This document shows positions 15,441 through 24,441 of a stretch of DNA of 32,044 bases, piece after piece. Below the pieces are notes generated by a model. It searched no databases, was not told the DNA's origin, and saw only the letters and a program-made list of their open reading frames with translations. Where the stretch lies: NCBI GenBank assembly GCA_023441625.1, contig JAEZOA010000127.1, positions 1-32,044 of the forward strand, given 5' to 3'. A program made the position numbers and the translations under genes. The number at the start of each line of letters is the position of its first letter. The stretch's first letter is position 1. The DNA is from Bacillota bacterium. Its GTDB lineage: Bacteria; Bacillota; Clostridia; Acetivibrionales; DSM-1351.

Positions 15441-16277
15441 ATGAAAAAGATTGAATTACAACAAGCAGCCAATGAAATAAGAAAAGGGGTTATAACTGCA
15501 GTACATAGTGCTAAAAGTGGACATCCTGGAGGATCTTTGTCTGCAACAGAGATTTTTACTTATCTTTATTTTAAAGAAATGAATATTAACCCTAAGGAGC
15601 CAGACAAACAGGATAGGGATCGTTTTGTTTTATCAAAAGGGCACGTAGCACCTGGATTATATTCTACACTGGCAAATAGAGGATATTTTCCAGTAGAAGA
15701 TTTAAAAACATTGCGTCATGTTGGATCTTATCTCCAGGGACACCCAGATATGAAGCATATTCCAGGAGTAGATATGTCCAGCGGATCTTTGGGACAAGGT
15801 GTTTCCACAGCAGTTGGAATGGCACTTTCAGCCAAAATGGATAACAAGGACTTCCGTGTCTATACGCTTATGGGGGATGGTGAATCTCAGGAAGGGCAGA
15901 TTTGGGAAGCTGCAATGTTTGCCGGTCACAGAAAATTAGATAATCTGGTTTTGATTTTGGATAATAACGATCTTCAGATTGATGGTTGTATTGATGACGT
16001 ATGTTCACCAAAACCTTTAGATAAGAAATTTGAAGCCTTCAATTTTCATGTGATTAATGCAGATGCACATGATTTTGATTCACTAGAGGCAGCTTTTAAT
16101 GAAGCAAGAGCAACGAAAGGAAAACCAACAGCAATTATTGCCAAGAGTGTTAAGGGCAAAGGAGTTTCCTTCATGGAAAACAAGGCATCCTGGCATGGTA
16201 AGGCACCAAATGACGAAGAATTTGAAATTGCAATGAAAGAATTAGAGAAAGCAGGTGAAGCATTATGTCAGAAATAA
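15441..16277 (+). CDS. Transketolase, N-terminal (thiamine diphosphate) subunit
   Basis: 278 residues. AKSGHPGGSLSATEIF opens the ThDP-binding half, DRFVLSKGHVAPGLYS follows, and the ThDP/metal motif GDGESQEGQIWEAAMFAGHRKLDNL (split here by position, about residues 150-175) is intact with ILDNNDLQIDG after it. This is the split form common in Clostridia and Archaea; the partner subunit overlaps by 13 bases. The complex moves two-carbon units between sugar phosphates in the non-oxidative pentose phosphate pathway. AAGGAGG ends just before an ATG at 15435, leaving no spacing, so the ATG at 15441 is preferred. Confidence 0.96.
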   Translation: MKKIELQQAANEIRKGVITAVHSAKSGHPGGSLSATEIFTYLYFKEMNINPKEPDKQDRDRFVLSKGHVAPGLYSTLANRGYFPVEDLKTLRHVGSYLQGHPDMKHIPGVDMSSGSLGQGVSTAVGMALSAKMDNKDFRVYTLMGDGESQEGQIWEAAMFAGHRKLDNLVLILDNNDLQIDGCIDDVCSPKPLDKKFEAFNFHVINADAHDFDSLEAAFNEARATKGKPTAIIAKSVKGKGVSFMENKASWHGKAPNDEEFEIAMKELEKAGEALCQK

Positions 16278-17206
16278 AGAAAATTGCTACAAGAGATAGC
16301 TATGGTAATGCACTAGCAGAATTAGGGGCCAAATATGATAACTTAGTGGTATTGGATGCCGATCTTGCAGGAGCTACAAAAACAAGTGTCTTCCAAAAGG
16401 CATTTCCAGACCGTCATATTGACTGTGGTATTGCAGAATGTAACATGACTGGTATCGGTGCTGGATTAGCTACTACAGGAAAGATTCCATTTGTAAGCAC
16501 TTTTGCAATGTTTGCTGCAGGACGCGCATTTGAACAGGTACGTAACGCTATTGGATATCCTCATCTTAATGTAAAAATAGGTGCAACACATGCCGGAATA
16601 TCAGTTGGAGAAGATGGCGCCTCTCACCAATGTAATGAAGACATTGCTTTGATGAGAACAATTCCTGGAATGACAATATTAAATCCAGCAGATGATGTTG
16701 AAGCTAAGGCTGCAGTTTATGCTGCTTACCAGCATACTGGACCTGTATATTTAAGGTTTGGAAGACTGGCAGTACCAGTGATAAACGATAATAAAGATTA
16801 TAAATTTGAGCTTGGGAAGGGTATCGTTTTAAGAGAGGGTACAGACCTAACTATAATTGCAACAGGACTTGAGGTTTCTGAAAGCTTAGCTGCGGCTGAA
16901 AAATTAGCGGCTGACGGTATTAGTGCAAAGGTAATTAATATCCATACCATTAAGCCATTAGATGAGGACTTAATTATTAAAGCTGCAAAAGAAACTGGTA
17001 AAGTTGTAACTGTGGAAGAACACTCTGTTATTGGAGGACTAGGCAGTGCCGTATGTGATTGCTTATCTGAAAAATTACCAACTAAGGTATTGAAGATTGG
17101 TATGAATGATGTGTTCGGTGAATCAGGTCCAGCTAAGGAGCTTTTGGCAAAGTATGGCTTGGATGCTGAAGGAATCTATAAGAAAATTAAAGAGTTCATG
17201 GTATAA
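16265..17206 (+). CDS. Transketolase, C-terminal subunit
   Basis: 313 residues. The pyrimidine-binding domain carries the catalytic Glu in HIDCGIAECNMTGIGAGLA, followed by the family segment FVSTFAMFAAGRAFEQVRN and GATHAGISVGEDGASHQ. The C-terminal transketolase domain covers about 180-310. It completes the two-subunit enzyme with the preceding gene and is coupled to it by a 13-base overlap (GGTGAA upstream of the ATG). Both halves look intact. The closest alternative, a DXS-like enzyme, is not favoured given the split layout. Confidence 0.96.
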   Translation: MSEIKKIATRDSYGNALAELGAKYDNLVVLDADLAGATKTSVFQKAFPDRHIDCGIAECNMTGIGAGLATTGKIPFVSTFAMFAAGRAFEQVRNAIGYPHLNVKIGATHAGISVGEDGASHQCNEDIALMRTIPGMTILNPADDVEAKAAVYAAYQHTGPVYLRFGRLAVPVINDNKDYKFELGKGIVLREGTDLTIIATGLEVSESLAAAEKLAADGISAKVINIHTIKPLDEDLIIKAAKETGKVVTVEEHSVIGGLGSAVCDCLSEKLPTKVLKIGMNDVFGESGPAKELLAKYGLDAEGIYKKIKEFMV

Positions 17207-17244
17207 AGGACTTAGCTTAAATAGTTAACATAACAGTTGCACAT

Positions 17245-17284
17245 TGACAAAAACTCCCAGAAAATAATCTGGGAGTTTTTGTCA
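17245..17284 (+). terminator. Strong intrinsic terminator after the transketolase genes
   Basis: A perfect 17-bp inverted repeat (17245-17261 and 17268-17284) with a six-base loop, core ACTCCCAGA/TCTGGGAGT followed by five Ts within the arm. It ends the transketolase operon. Confidence 0.93.
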
Positions 17285-17391
17285 TATAAAAGTACTTATT
17301 TCAAAAAATTCCTTGATATAGTATAATCATATATGAAACTTTAGCAATGTTTACAAAAATATCAAATAAATACTATGGAGGAAAGAATAAG

Positions 17392-18867
17392 ATGGTGGGG
17401 ACTATTTACAAAAACAATTATAACAGCGATACAGTTGCATTAAAATTTAAGGGTAGTAATGTTACATATGGACAACTTGATAAAATTGTGTTGAGTTATG
17501 CAAGCTACTTTAAAGAATTAGGAATAAAAAAAGGCGATCGGGTTATATTGAGCTGTCCAAATTCTTTAGAATTTGTCTATTCGTATTTAGCCACTGTAAG
17601 AAATGGCGGGATAATAGTTCCAATTAATTTACTGCTTACAATGGAAGAGGTTTCTTATCTAGTTAAGGATTCAGAAGCCAATTATATAATCATACATCCT
17701 ATACTCTTACAAAAAGCAAAGCTTACTAAAGAATCTATTCAAAATGCACTAGGCATAAATGTTATCGTATTAGATGAGGAGCTTCAAAAAAGTATTTTAG
17801 AGATTTCAACTGACAACTTTGAAGACTTTACTAATGAAAATGCAATATCCACATTTCTTTATACCTCTGGTACCACTGGAAAGCAGAAAGCCGCTATGCT
17901 TACTCATAAAAATCTTTTGATAAATTCCGAGCAGTGCTTCCTTGGACTTACTGCAAGGCACGATGATACATACATGTGTGTACTTCCGATGTTTCATGTA
18001 TTTGCCTTCACAGCCTGCATTTTGATGCCACTGTGGTCTGGTGCAACCATTACAATTCTAGAGACATTTACACCCAAAGATGTTATTGAATCTCTGTTAA
18101 AAGACGAAATTACAGTTTTTATGGGCGTTCCTGCAATGTATATAGTTTTACTGGAGGCGGGTAAGAATAATATTACTTTTCCTAAGCTTCGTTTGGCTGT
18201 TTCTGGTGGAGCAGCACTGCCAGTTGAAATATATAGGCAGGCAAAAGAAATCATGCAGCTTCCTGTAGTAGAAGGCTATGGACTCACTGAAGCTTCTCCA
18301 GCAGTTTCCTTTAATCCACCCTTTGGAGTTCAAAAAGAAGGCTCCATTGGATTGCCGATTCCGTATGTTGAGTGCAAAATTGTTGATGAAAATGATATCG
18401 AGCTACCTGCAGGCGAAGTGGGAGAGCTTGCTGTCAAGGGAGAAAATGTAATGTTGGGATACTTCAAACAGGAGGAAGAGACAAAAAAGGCCCTACTAAA
18501 TGGATGGCTTCATACTGGGGACCTGGCAAAAAAGGATGAAGACGGATACATTTTTATAGTAGACAGAAAAAAGGATATGGTTATTGTTGGAGGCATGAAT
18601 GTTTACCCAAGAGAAGTTGAGGAAGTAATATACCAATTCTCAAAGGTCAAAGAGGCTGCAGTTGTAGGAATAAATGATGACCTTAGGGGAGAATACGTTA
18701 AAGCTTTTGTTGTTTTAAAAGATGGTGAGGAATGTACTTCAAAAGAACTTCACAACTATTTAAAAGAAAGGCTTGCAGTATACAAGCTGCCAAGAAGAAT
18801 AGAATTTGTTGAGAGCCTTCCAAAAAACAGTACAGGAAAGATAATGAAACGAATGCTTAAAGCATAG
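17392..18867 (+). CDS. Long-chain fatty-acid-CoA ligase-like AMP-binding enzyme
   Basis: 491 residues, normal for the ANL superfamily. Core motifs are all present: the P-loop FLYTSGTTGKQKAAMLTHKN, the AMP-binding EGYGLTEASP, GWLHTGDLAKKDEDGY, the hinge region DRKKDMVIVGGMNVYPREVE and the catalytic Lys near the end (NSTGKIMKRML). These enzymes activate a fatty acid with ATP and pass it to CoA or a carrier. The start at 17392 is preferred to an ATG 45 bases earlier because GGAGG precedes it. TATAAT at 17322-17327 is the likely -10. It is probably monocistronic. It might supply acyl groups to the ACP/condensation cluster, but nothing proves that. Confidence 0.92.
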   Translation: MVGTIYKNNYNSDTVALKFKGSNVTYGQLDKIVLSYASYFKELGIKKGDRVILSCPNSLEFVYSYLATVRNGGIIVPINLLLTMEEVSYLVKDSEANYIIIHPILLQKAKLTKESIQNALGINVIVLDEELQKSILEISTDNFEDFTNENAISTFLYTSGTTGKQKAAMLTHKNLLINSEQCFLGLTARHDDTYMCVLPMFHVFAFTACILMPLWSGATITILETFTPKDVIESLLKDEITVFMGVPAMYIVLLEAGKNNITFPKLRLAVSGGAALPVEIYRQAKEIMQLPVVEGYGLTEASPAVSFNPPFGVQKEGSIGLPIPYVECKIVDENDIELPAGEVGELAVKGENVMLGYFKQEEETKKALLNGWLHTGDLAKKDEDGYIFIVDRKKDMVIVGGMNVYPREVEEVIYQFSKVKEAAVVGINDDLRGEYVKAFVVLKDGEECTSKELHNYLKERLAVYKLPRRIEFVESLPKNSTGKIMKRMLKA

Positions 18868-18913
18868 CTACAGCCTGAGTAACTATTTAATATTTTTTGT
18901 AGAATTCTTAGGT

Positions 18914-18942
18914 TGTTAACATATGTTACAATATGGTAAAAT
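18914..18942 (+). promoter_or_regulatory. Promoter with palindromic spacer for the beta-lactamase-like/ABC operon
   Basis: TTGTTA (18914-18919), 17 bases, TAAAAT (18937-18942) with an extended TG just upstream. The perfect 12-base palindrome TAACATATGTTA (18917-18928) overlaps the -35 and spacer, where a repressor or MerR-type regulator would act. Confidence 0.55.
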
Positions 18943-18991
18943 TACATAACATAATCTCAAATGTAATTTATTAAAATAAAGGAGAATGACA

Positions 18992-20155
18992 ATGATTAAT
19001 TCTGAAACACCTTTTTTACCTAGTGATGTGGGCTATAATGGAGAAAGACTAAATATATTAAATAATCATTTGTTGAAAATGATTGATGCAAATGAACTCC
19101 AAGGGGCAAATTATTGTCTTGCGAGAGACGGAAAGGTTTTTGCCAATGCCGCAATGGGTAAGTTTTCATATTTAGAAAACGAAGACCGTCTTATGCAGCC
19201 AGACACCATTCAAGCTATAGCCTCAATTACAAAATTATTCTGTGCCGCAGCAATCTTTAAACTTGTAGAGGATGGTAAAATGCGTCTTGATCAAACAGTT
19301 GGTGAGTTTATTGATGAGTTTAAAGCTCCCCCGTTTGATAAGATTAACGTTGCACATCTTCTTACGCACACATCAGGAATGGTTCCTGACGAAGGCAGCT
19401 TTGAGAATAAATACTTTAAATCTCCCTGGGCATTTATAGAAAACATGAAAACTATTAACGCTAATACTTGGATTGAAGCTGCTTTATCTACTGGAATGAG
19501 GACAAAACCGGGTGAAGAGTGGGCATATTGTTCTTTTGGATATGTAATTTTAGGTGAAATTATATCTCGTGTTAGTGGCGTTTTTGTAAATGATTATATT
19601 ATAGAAAATATAACTAAGCCCTGCGAGATGAATGACACTTGTTTTAATTTGTCACTAGAACAAGCAAAAAGGCATAATATACGTGATGGACGCATGGAAA
19701 AACAAATAAATGCAATTCTAGCTGGTGAAAAAATAGATAATGGTATTCGGGACAAGATTCCTTCTACAGGAGGTGGACTACATTCAACAGCACTTGACTT
19801 ATGCAAATTTGGCACTATGCTGCTTCATAAAGGTACATACAATGGCAAAAGAATATTAGGAAGAAAAACTGTTGAGAAGATGACTACCTTATATACAACC
19901 CCAGAAATTAAGGATTATTGTTGGGGTGCAGGAGGAGTTACTCGTGAATATGGACTGGGACCTGATATGAGAAATAACTTAGCTAATATTTATAGCAAGG
20001 GTACATATTTTCATGAGGGCTATGGGGCTTGCTGTTTAATTATTGATCCAGTTGAAAAGCTTGTAGCTGCATGGTTTGTACCTGTTGTGGGTGAAAAATG
20101 GTATGCCCATGGACTATATAATGTTTCTACAATAATGTGGTCAGGACTAATATAA
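18992..20155 (+). CDS. Serine beta-lactamase-like hydrolase (class C/PBP-like family)
   Basis: 387 residues. The nucleophile motif is SITK (Ser78-Lys81), the second motif is YCS (Tyr179-x-Ser181) and a C-terminal HEGYG may be the third (HxG). This is the broad 'serine hydrolase/beta-lactamase-related' family, whose members are often esterases, peptidases or amidases. No signal peptide or membrane anchor is visible, so it is probably cytoplasmic and not a true beta-lactamase. GGAG lies 7 bases before 18992; an ATG at 18986 is too close. Its TAA overlaps the next gene's ATG by one base, so it is coupled to the exporter. Confidence 0.85.
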   Translation: MINSETPFLPSDVGYNGERLNILNNHLLKMIDANELQGANYCLARDGKVFANAAMGKFSYLENEDRLMQPDTIQAIASITKLFCAAAIFKLVEDGKMRLDQTVGEFIDEFKAPPFDKINVAHLLTHTSGMVPDEGSFENKYFKSPWAFIENMKTINANTWIEAALSTGMRTKPGEEWAYCSFGYVILGEIISRVSGVFVNDYIIENITKPCEMNDTCFNLSLEQAKRHNIRDGRMEKQINAILAGEKIDNGIRDKIPSTGGGLHSTALDLCKFGTMLLHKGTYNGKRILGRKTVEKMTTLYTTPEIKDYCWGAGGVTREYGLGPDMRNNLANIYSKGTYFHEGYGACCLIIDPVEKLVAAWFVPVVGEKWYAHGLYNVSTIMWSGLI

Positions 20156-20973
20156 TGAATTACATAAAACATAAGTTAGAAGTAATAAAAGCTGTCTCAT
20201 TTGTGACCTACAAGGAATGGAGTGCCTACCGCACTCATTCTATGGTTTCCATTTTTGTTGGACCAGTCTATTTTATAGTACAGTATTTTATTTGGACTGC
20301 GGTGTATTCGGGACGCTCAGATATAAATGGGATGCAACTTTCTCAAATGATAACCTATTTTGGAGTTACAGCATTAATAGGCTATTTGACGATGGATTTT
20401 GCTGATTGGAATCTTCAAATGCTGGTTAGAACAGGAAAGTTCTTAACTTTCGCACTGAGGCCTATTCACCATAGGTTTTTTGCTCTGTCCCAAAAAATAG
20501 GGCACCGCATTTTAGGGTTTTTCTTTGAGTTTATACCTTGCTTACTAATTTTTATTTTTATTTTTAAAGTTAATATGATACCAGCAAGCTTTGGCTGGTC
20601 AGTCCTTTCAATTGTGTTAGCCTTTTTAATGAACTTTTATTTGAATTATATTATAGGAATGACAGCTTTTTGGCTAGTACAATCCAGTGGAATTCGCAGC
20701 GTTTTTCAACTGCTTTTAAGTATTTTTTCTGGAGGGCTGCTGCCACTTGTGTTTTTCCCTTTGCCCATACAAAAGCTGATGTTCTTTTTACCTTTTCAGT
20801 ATGTTGCATATGTTCCAACAATGGTTTACACAGGTCAATATAAGCTGGCAGATATAACAATGAGTATTCCACAGATTGTAGGAGTACAAGCTCTTGCGGT
20901 AGCTGTAACTGTCATGCTTAGCGAAGTTATATACAGAGCATCAATGAAAAGATTTACGGGGGTGGGAGCTTAG
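20155..20973 (+). CDS. ABC-2 family transporter permease
   Basis: 272 residues with about six hydrophobic segments and the N-terminal cytoplasmic lead-in typical of ABC-2 permeases (TYKEWSAYRTHSMVSIFVGP). Together with the next two genes it forms a complete exporter: two permeases of the same family and one ATPase. The ATG overlaps the preceding stop (TAATG). The substrate is not evident; similar three-gene sets export lipids, antibiotics or polysaccharides. Confidence 0.87.
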   Translation: MNYIKHKLEVIKAVSFVTYKEWSAYRTHSMVSIFVGPVYFIVQYFIWTAVYSGRSDINGMQLSQMITYFGVTALIGYLTMDFADWNLQMLVRTGKFLTFALRPIHHRFFALSQKIGHRILGFFFEFIPCLLIFIFIFKVNMIPASFGWSVLSIVLAFLMNFYLNYIIGMTAFWLVQSSGIRSVFQLLLSIFSGGLLPLVFFPLPIQKLMFFLPFQYVAYVPTMVYTGQYKLADITMSIPQIVGVQALAVAVTVMLSEVIYRASMKRFTGVGA

Positions 20974-20974
20974 T

Positions 20975-21760
20975 ATGATGGAAAAATACCTGCGTATTTA
21001 CAAGGAGTGTATTAAAGTTTCCTTTGCAACAGCGTCTACATACAGATTAAACTTCTTTCTCAATAACTTTATCATGCTTGTAAGCAATATACTCTTTCCT
21101 TTAGTAACAGTTATGATTTATGGTTCAGGAGCTAGTTTTCCAAATTGGTCCTTTTATGAGGTGTTGTTAATTCAGGCCATTTTCACCATATCATCTGGAA
21201 TAGCCAGAATACTTTTCAACGGAATCATGTGGACAACAATGCGTCATATTATTGATGGCAGCTTAGAAATTGTATTAATAAAGCCAGTAGATAGTCTTTT
21301 TTATTTAATTGCTTCTACACTTTCGCTTGATAGTCTTGGTTTACTCCTTGGTGGAGGAATAATGTTTGTATTTTCAATAGTTCATGTGGGTGCAATCACA
21401 TTGCTTATGTGGCTGCAGTTTATAGTATTGTTTGTAGCAGGACTTTTAGTTATGATGGGGATTTCACTTATCATGGCAGCCACCTCCTTTAAATGGGTTG
21501 GCAATTCGAGAATACCTGAAATTTTTGATAGTATCAACGCCTTTGGAAAGTATCCACAAAGTATATTCAATAAAGCTATTACTAATTTTACAGCATTTAT
21601 AATTCCAGTTGCAATGGTGGGATATTTCCCGGCAACGGCCCTTTTGGGGAAGGTAAATATAGCAATGTTTGTTAGCTTAATACCTTGTATTATATTTACT
21701 ATGATAGGGATTCTATTATACAAGCACATGATACATTTATATGAAGGAGTGGGGGGCTAA
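20975..21760 (+). CDS. ABC-2 family transporter permease
   Basis: 261 residues, six predicted membrane segments, and a start (MMEKYLRIYKECIKVSF) and layout paralogous to the preceding permease, consistent with a heterodimeric membrane domain. It begins one base after the previous stop. GGGGGTGGGAG upstream includes the ribosome site. The conserved loop LIKPVDSLFYLIAS matches the coupling region of this subfamily. Confidence 0.87.
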   Translation: MMEKYLRIYKECIKVSFATASTYRLNFFLNNFIMLVSNILFPLVTVMIYGSGASFPNWSFYEVLLIQAIFTISSGIARILFNGIMWTTMRHIIDGSLEIVLIKPVDSLFYLIASTLSLDSLGLLLGGGIMFVFSIVHVGAITLLMWLQFIVLFVAGLLVMMGISLIMAATSFKWVGNSRIPEIFDSINAFGKYPQSIFNKAITNFTAFIIPVAMVGYFPATALLGKVNIAMFVSLIPCIIFTMIGILLYKHMIHLYEGVGG

Positions 21761-21769
21761 GCAAACTTT

Positions 21770-22750
21770 ATGGACATAATTACAGTTAAAAATCTAACAA
21801 AAACCTATGAGACTTATAAGCGTGGGAGCGGCTTTTCTGAAACGGTTAAGAGTTTTTTTAATAGGGAAAAAGTTCTGGTTGATGCGGTAAAAAATATTTC
21901 CTTTGAGGTTGGTGAGGGTGAGATAGTAGGTATTCTAGGACCTAATGGTGCGGGAAAATCTACTACAATAAAAATGTTAACTGGCACCTTGTATCCCACA
22001 AGTGGTGATATATCAGTATTAGGCTATACTCCAAACAAGGATAGAACTACCTACGTAAGAAATATTGGAGCTGTTTTTGGACAAAAATCGCAGCTTGTTT
22101 GGGATATTCCACCAATAGATAGCTTTAATATGAATAAGGCTATTTACTCTATTTCAGATCAGGATTATAAAAAAACCCTTTCCAATCTAACGGAGTTGTT
22201 TGATTTAAAGGACATAGTTGGAAAACCTACAAGGGTTCTTTCCTTAGGAGAAAGAATGAAGTGCGAATTTATAATGGCAATGTTACATAAACCTAAAATT
22301 GTTTTTTTAGATGAGCCAACAATTGGTCTTGACGTAATTGCAAAGCAGCGCATCAGAGAATTTATTAAGGAAATGAATACACTTGGGACGACATTTATAC
22401 TTACTACTCATGACCTTGAGGATGTTGAGCAACTGGCTCAAAAGGTAATAATAATAAATCATGGTCAAAAGGTTTTTGATGATACATTGCAGAATCTACA
22501 GCTTAATTTAGGTGCTAAAAAAATTGTTCATTTAGTTCTGACAAAGCCTATTTTGGATAATAAAATTGATGGGGTAAAAGTTATTGAAAAGAAATCTGAC
22601 CTTGAGTATACTCTTGAAGTTGATTTAGAAAATAAGTCAATTAGTACTTTTATACAAGGTTTGTCAGATATGTGTGAGTTTTCTGATATATCAATAAAGG
22701 AACTGCCTATGGAAAAAATTATTACTCAAATTTATGAAAGCAGGGTGTAA
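21770..22750 (+). CDS. ABC transporter ATP-binding protein
   Basis: 326 residues. Walker A GPNGAGKST (57-65), Q-loop FGQKSQL, signature LSLGERMK (a variant of LSGGQ), Walker B IVFLDEPTIGLD and switch His in TTHD. A C-terminal extension of about 80 residues follows, as in DrrA-type exporters. It energises the two permeases directly upstream. The ribosome site (GGAGTGGGG) is somewhat distant from the ATG. Direction of transport is inferred to be outward from the ABC-2 permease type. Confidence 0.92.
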   Translation: MDIITVKNLTKTYETYKRGSGFSETVKSFFNREKVLVDAVKNISFEVGEGEIVGILGPNGAGKSTTIKMLTGTLYPTSGDISVLGYTPNKDRTTYVRNIGAVFGQKSQLVWDIPPIDSFNMNKAIYSISDQDYKKTLSNLTELFDLKDIVGKPTRVLSLGERMKCEFIMAMLHKPKIVFLDEPTIGLDVIAKQRIREFIKEMNTLGTTFILTTHDLEDVEQLAQKVIIINHGQKVFDDTLQNLQLNLGAKKIVHLVLTKPILDNKIDGVKVIEKKSDLEYTLEVDLENKSISTFIQGLSDMCEFSDISIKELPMEKIITQIYESRV

Positions 22751-22832
22751 ATAGCACACATTTAAGTGCATGAAATGTGGAGAAGATTTTTTTTATATAG
22801 ACTATACTTTTTATTGAAAGAAGGTGGTGTAT

Positions 22833-23723
22833 ATGGATTGGCTGGAAAGAATGAATGGTGCCATAAGCTATATTGAGGATAATTTAGACAATGAAATTGA
22901 TTTTGAGGAGATAGCAAAAATTGCTTGCTGCTCAACTTATCACTTTCAAAGGATGTTTTCCTTTATAGTTGATGTACCGCTCTCTGAATATATTAGGCGC
23001 AGAAGATTAACCCTTGCCGCTTTTGAACTTCAGAATAGCAGTATAAAAATAATTGATCTTGCTCTAAAATGTGGTTATGATTCACCAAATTCTTTCACAC
23101 GTGCATTTCAAAATTTGCATGGTATTACGCCCTCGTTGGCGCGCGATAAGGGTGTTTCACTAAAAGCATATCCACGTATATCCTTTCAGATTTCAATTAA
23201 AGGAGAGGTAGTTATGAATTATAAAATCGAAGAAAAATCTAGTTTTAGAGTGTTTGGTGTTGAAACAACAATTGATTCAACAAACTATAATAACTTTATA
23301 CAGGTTCCGCAGTTTTGGTCTCGATGTGTAAAAACCGGTATAATTGATAGACTTAGTGCTATTGATGTTCCTTCGCAAATAAAAGGTTTATGTAAGATAA
23401 ATTCTATTATGTGCTACGGAAATAAAACTGATAATGCCTTTCAATATATGATAGGAATTATTGATTTCGATGGGAAGGCAGAGATTCCAGACGACTTAGT
23501 AACTGTTGATGTGGGGCCTTATACATGGGCGATATTTAAGACAGAAGAACATGGCATGGAAAATGCACCAGAGAAAATACAGGCTATTTGGAAACGTATA
23601 TTTCCAGAATGGTTCCCTACTTCAGGATATGAACATGCTGATGGACCAGAGCTTGAATTGACTTATGAAATCTCTGATGATAAATTTTATACAGAGGTTT
23701 GGATACCTGTTGTAAAAAAATAG
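22833..23723 (+). CDS. AraC-family regulator with GyrI-like effector domain
   Basis: 296 residues. The double helix-turn-helix AraC domain spans about 5-105 (IAKIACCSTYHFQRMFSFIV and IIDLALKCGYDSPNSFTRAF). A GyrI-like effector-binding domain follows from about 130 to the end (SFRVFGVETTIDS, FPEWFPTSGYEHADGPELEL). This Rob/SoxS-plus-GyrI layout binds lipophilic drugs and activates transport genes. It lies 82 bases after the exporter ATPase on the same strand and is a plausible regulator of it. The ATG at 22833 has AAGAAGGTGG upstream; two GTGs just before are less likely starts. Confidence 0.88.
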   Translation: MDWLERMNGAISYIEDNLDNEIDFEEIAKIACCSTYHFQRMFSFIVDVPLSEYIRRRRLTLAAFELQNSSIKIIDLALKCGYDSPNSFTRAFQNLHGITPSLARDKGVSLKAYPRISFQISIKGEVVMNYKIEEKSSFRVFGVETTIDSTNYNNFIQVPQFWSRCVKTGIIDRLSAIDVPSQIKGLCKINSIMCYGNKTDNAFQYMIGIIDFDGKAEIPDDLVTVDVGPYTWAIFKTEEHGMENAPEKIQAIWKRIFPEWFPTSGYEHADGPELELTYEISDDKFYTEVWIPVVKK

Positions 23724-23747
23724 CGCTTAATTCATAAGAATTTAGGA

Positions 23748-23795
23748 GGCACGTTGATGAGTTCAGTTTTGAATTGAGCTGTCAGCGTGCCTTTT
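23748..23795 (+). terminator. Intrinsic terminator after the AraC gene
   Basis: GGCACG...CGTGCC outer stem with an extended, imperfect inner stem through a TTTTGAA loop, followed by four Ts. It ends the exporter/regulator block. Confidence 0.85.
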
Positions 23796-23920
23796 ATGTT
23801 AAGTTATTCCATATGATGTTCTTTATTAAAAAATTTGGTGATTTTTTTTAATAATATCTAAACATTTTTCGGGCATAATAGCAAAAGAACAATTAAATAA
23901 TTACTGAAAATAAATTAAAA

Positions 23921-24001
23921 TTAGCTGCACTATAAAAACTAAAAATATCAGTGCAACTAAGCTTTGTCTGCGCTTTAAGCTTCCACAAGCCTAGCTTTTT
24001 T
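23921..24001 (+). other. Leader region with hairpins before the 24028 gene
   Basis: The 304-base gap 23724-24027 holds the terminator above and then this region. TTAG-C-TGCACT (23921-23931) pairs with AGTGCA-A-CTAA (23950-23960). Downstream, AAGCT (23977-23981) pairs with AGCTT, followed by a run of Ts ending at 24001, resembling a weak attenuator just before the ribosome site at 24015. Short stems only, so low confidence. Confidence 0.3.
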
Positions 24002-24027
24002 GCAGGTTAAGTAAGGAGGGATTACTA

Positions 24028-24369
24028 ATTAAAATAATAGGTAGATTTCTTGATCCAAGTCAAGTAGGTGGTGTGGTTGATACACTAAAAAATAGTGGGA
24101 TTCAAAGAAGAGATATGATTATCAGTAGTTATGATGAGGAAAAATTTCAAAACATGATTAATGATGTAAATGATAATCATACTAATGCAACCTTTAAAAC
24201 TGACCAAGATGATCCTGGTCAGCTTCAATCCTTTGTTAATGGTATAACAGCGCTAACTGAGGATAGCGGAATAGTAGTATTTGTTAAATGTGCAAGACAT
24301 AAAGCTCAAGAGGTTAAGTCAGTAATGGAACAGTCTGGAGCAGAGGAAATTAAGATGGACGATGATTAA
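24028..24369 (+). CDS. Small unknown protein (YflT-like fold?), probable AUU start
   Basis: 113 residues if initiated at ATT 24028. The sequence after it, KIIGRFLDPSQVGGVVDTLK, is the clear natural N-terminus: strand, then helix, as in YflT-type general stress proteins. The first ATG/GTG comes only 45 bases later and would delete the first strand. AAGGAGGG ends 7 bases before the ATT, which is ideal spacing. The acidic C-terminus ends KMDDD. I do not recognise a characterised family. It precedes tlp by 72 bases on the same strand, so a late-sporulation or spore-core role is plausible by association. Confidence 0.65.
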   Translation: MKIIGRFLDPSQVGGVVDTLKNSGIQRRDMIISSYDEEKFQNMINDVNDNHTNATFKTDQDDPGQLQSFVNGITALTEDSGIVVFVKCARHKAQEVKSVMEQSGAEEIKMDDD

Positions 24370-24441
24370 TAAAGTGTAAGAAGATTAGTTATTTGGATTA
24401 TTTATCAAACAACAAAAATACAGATAAACGAGGAGAAAACT

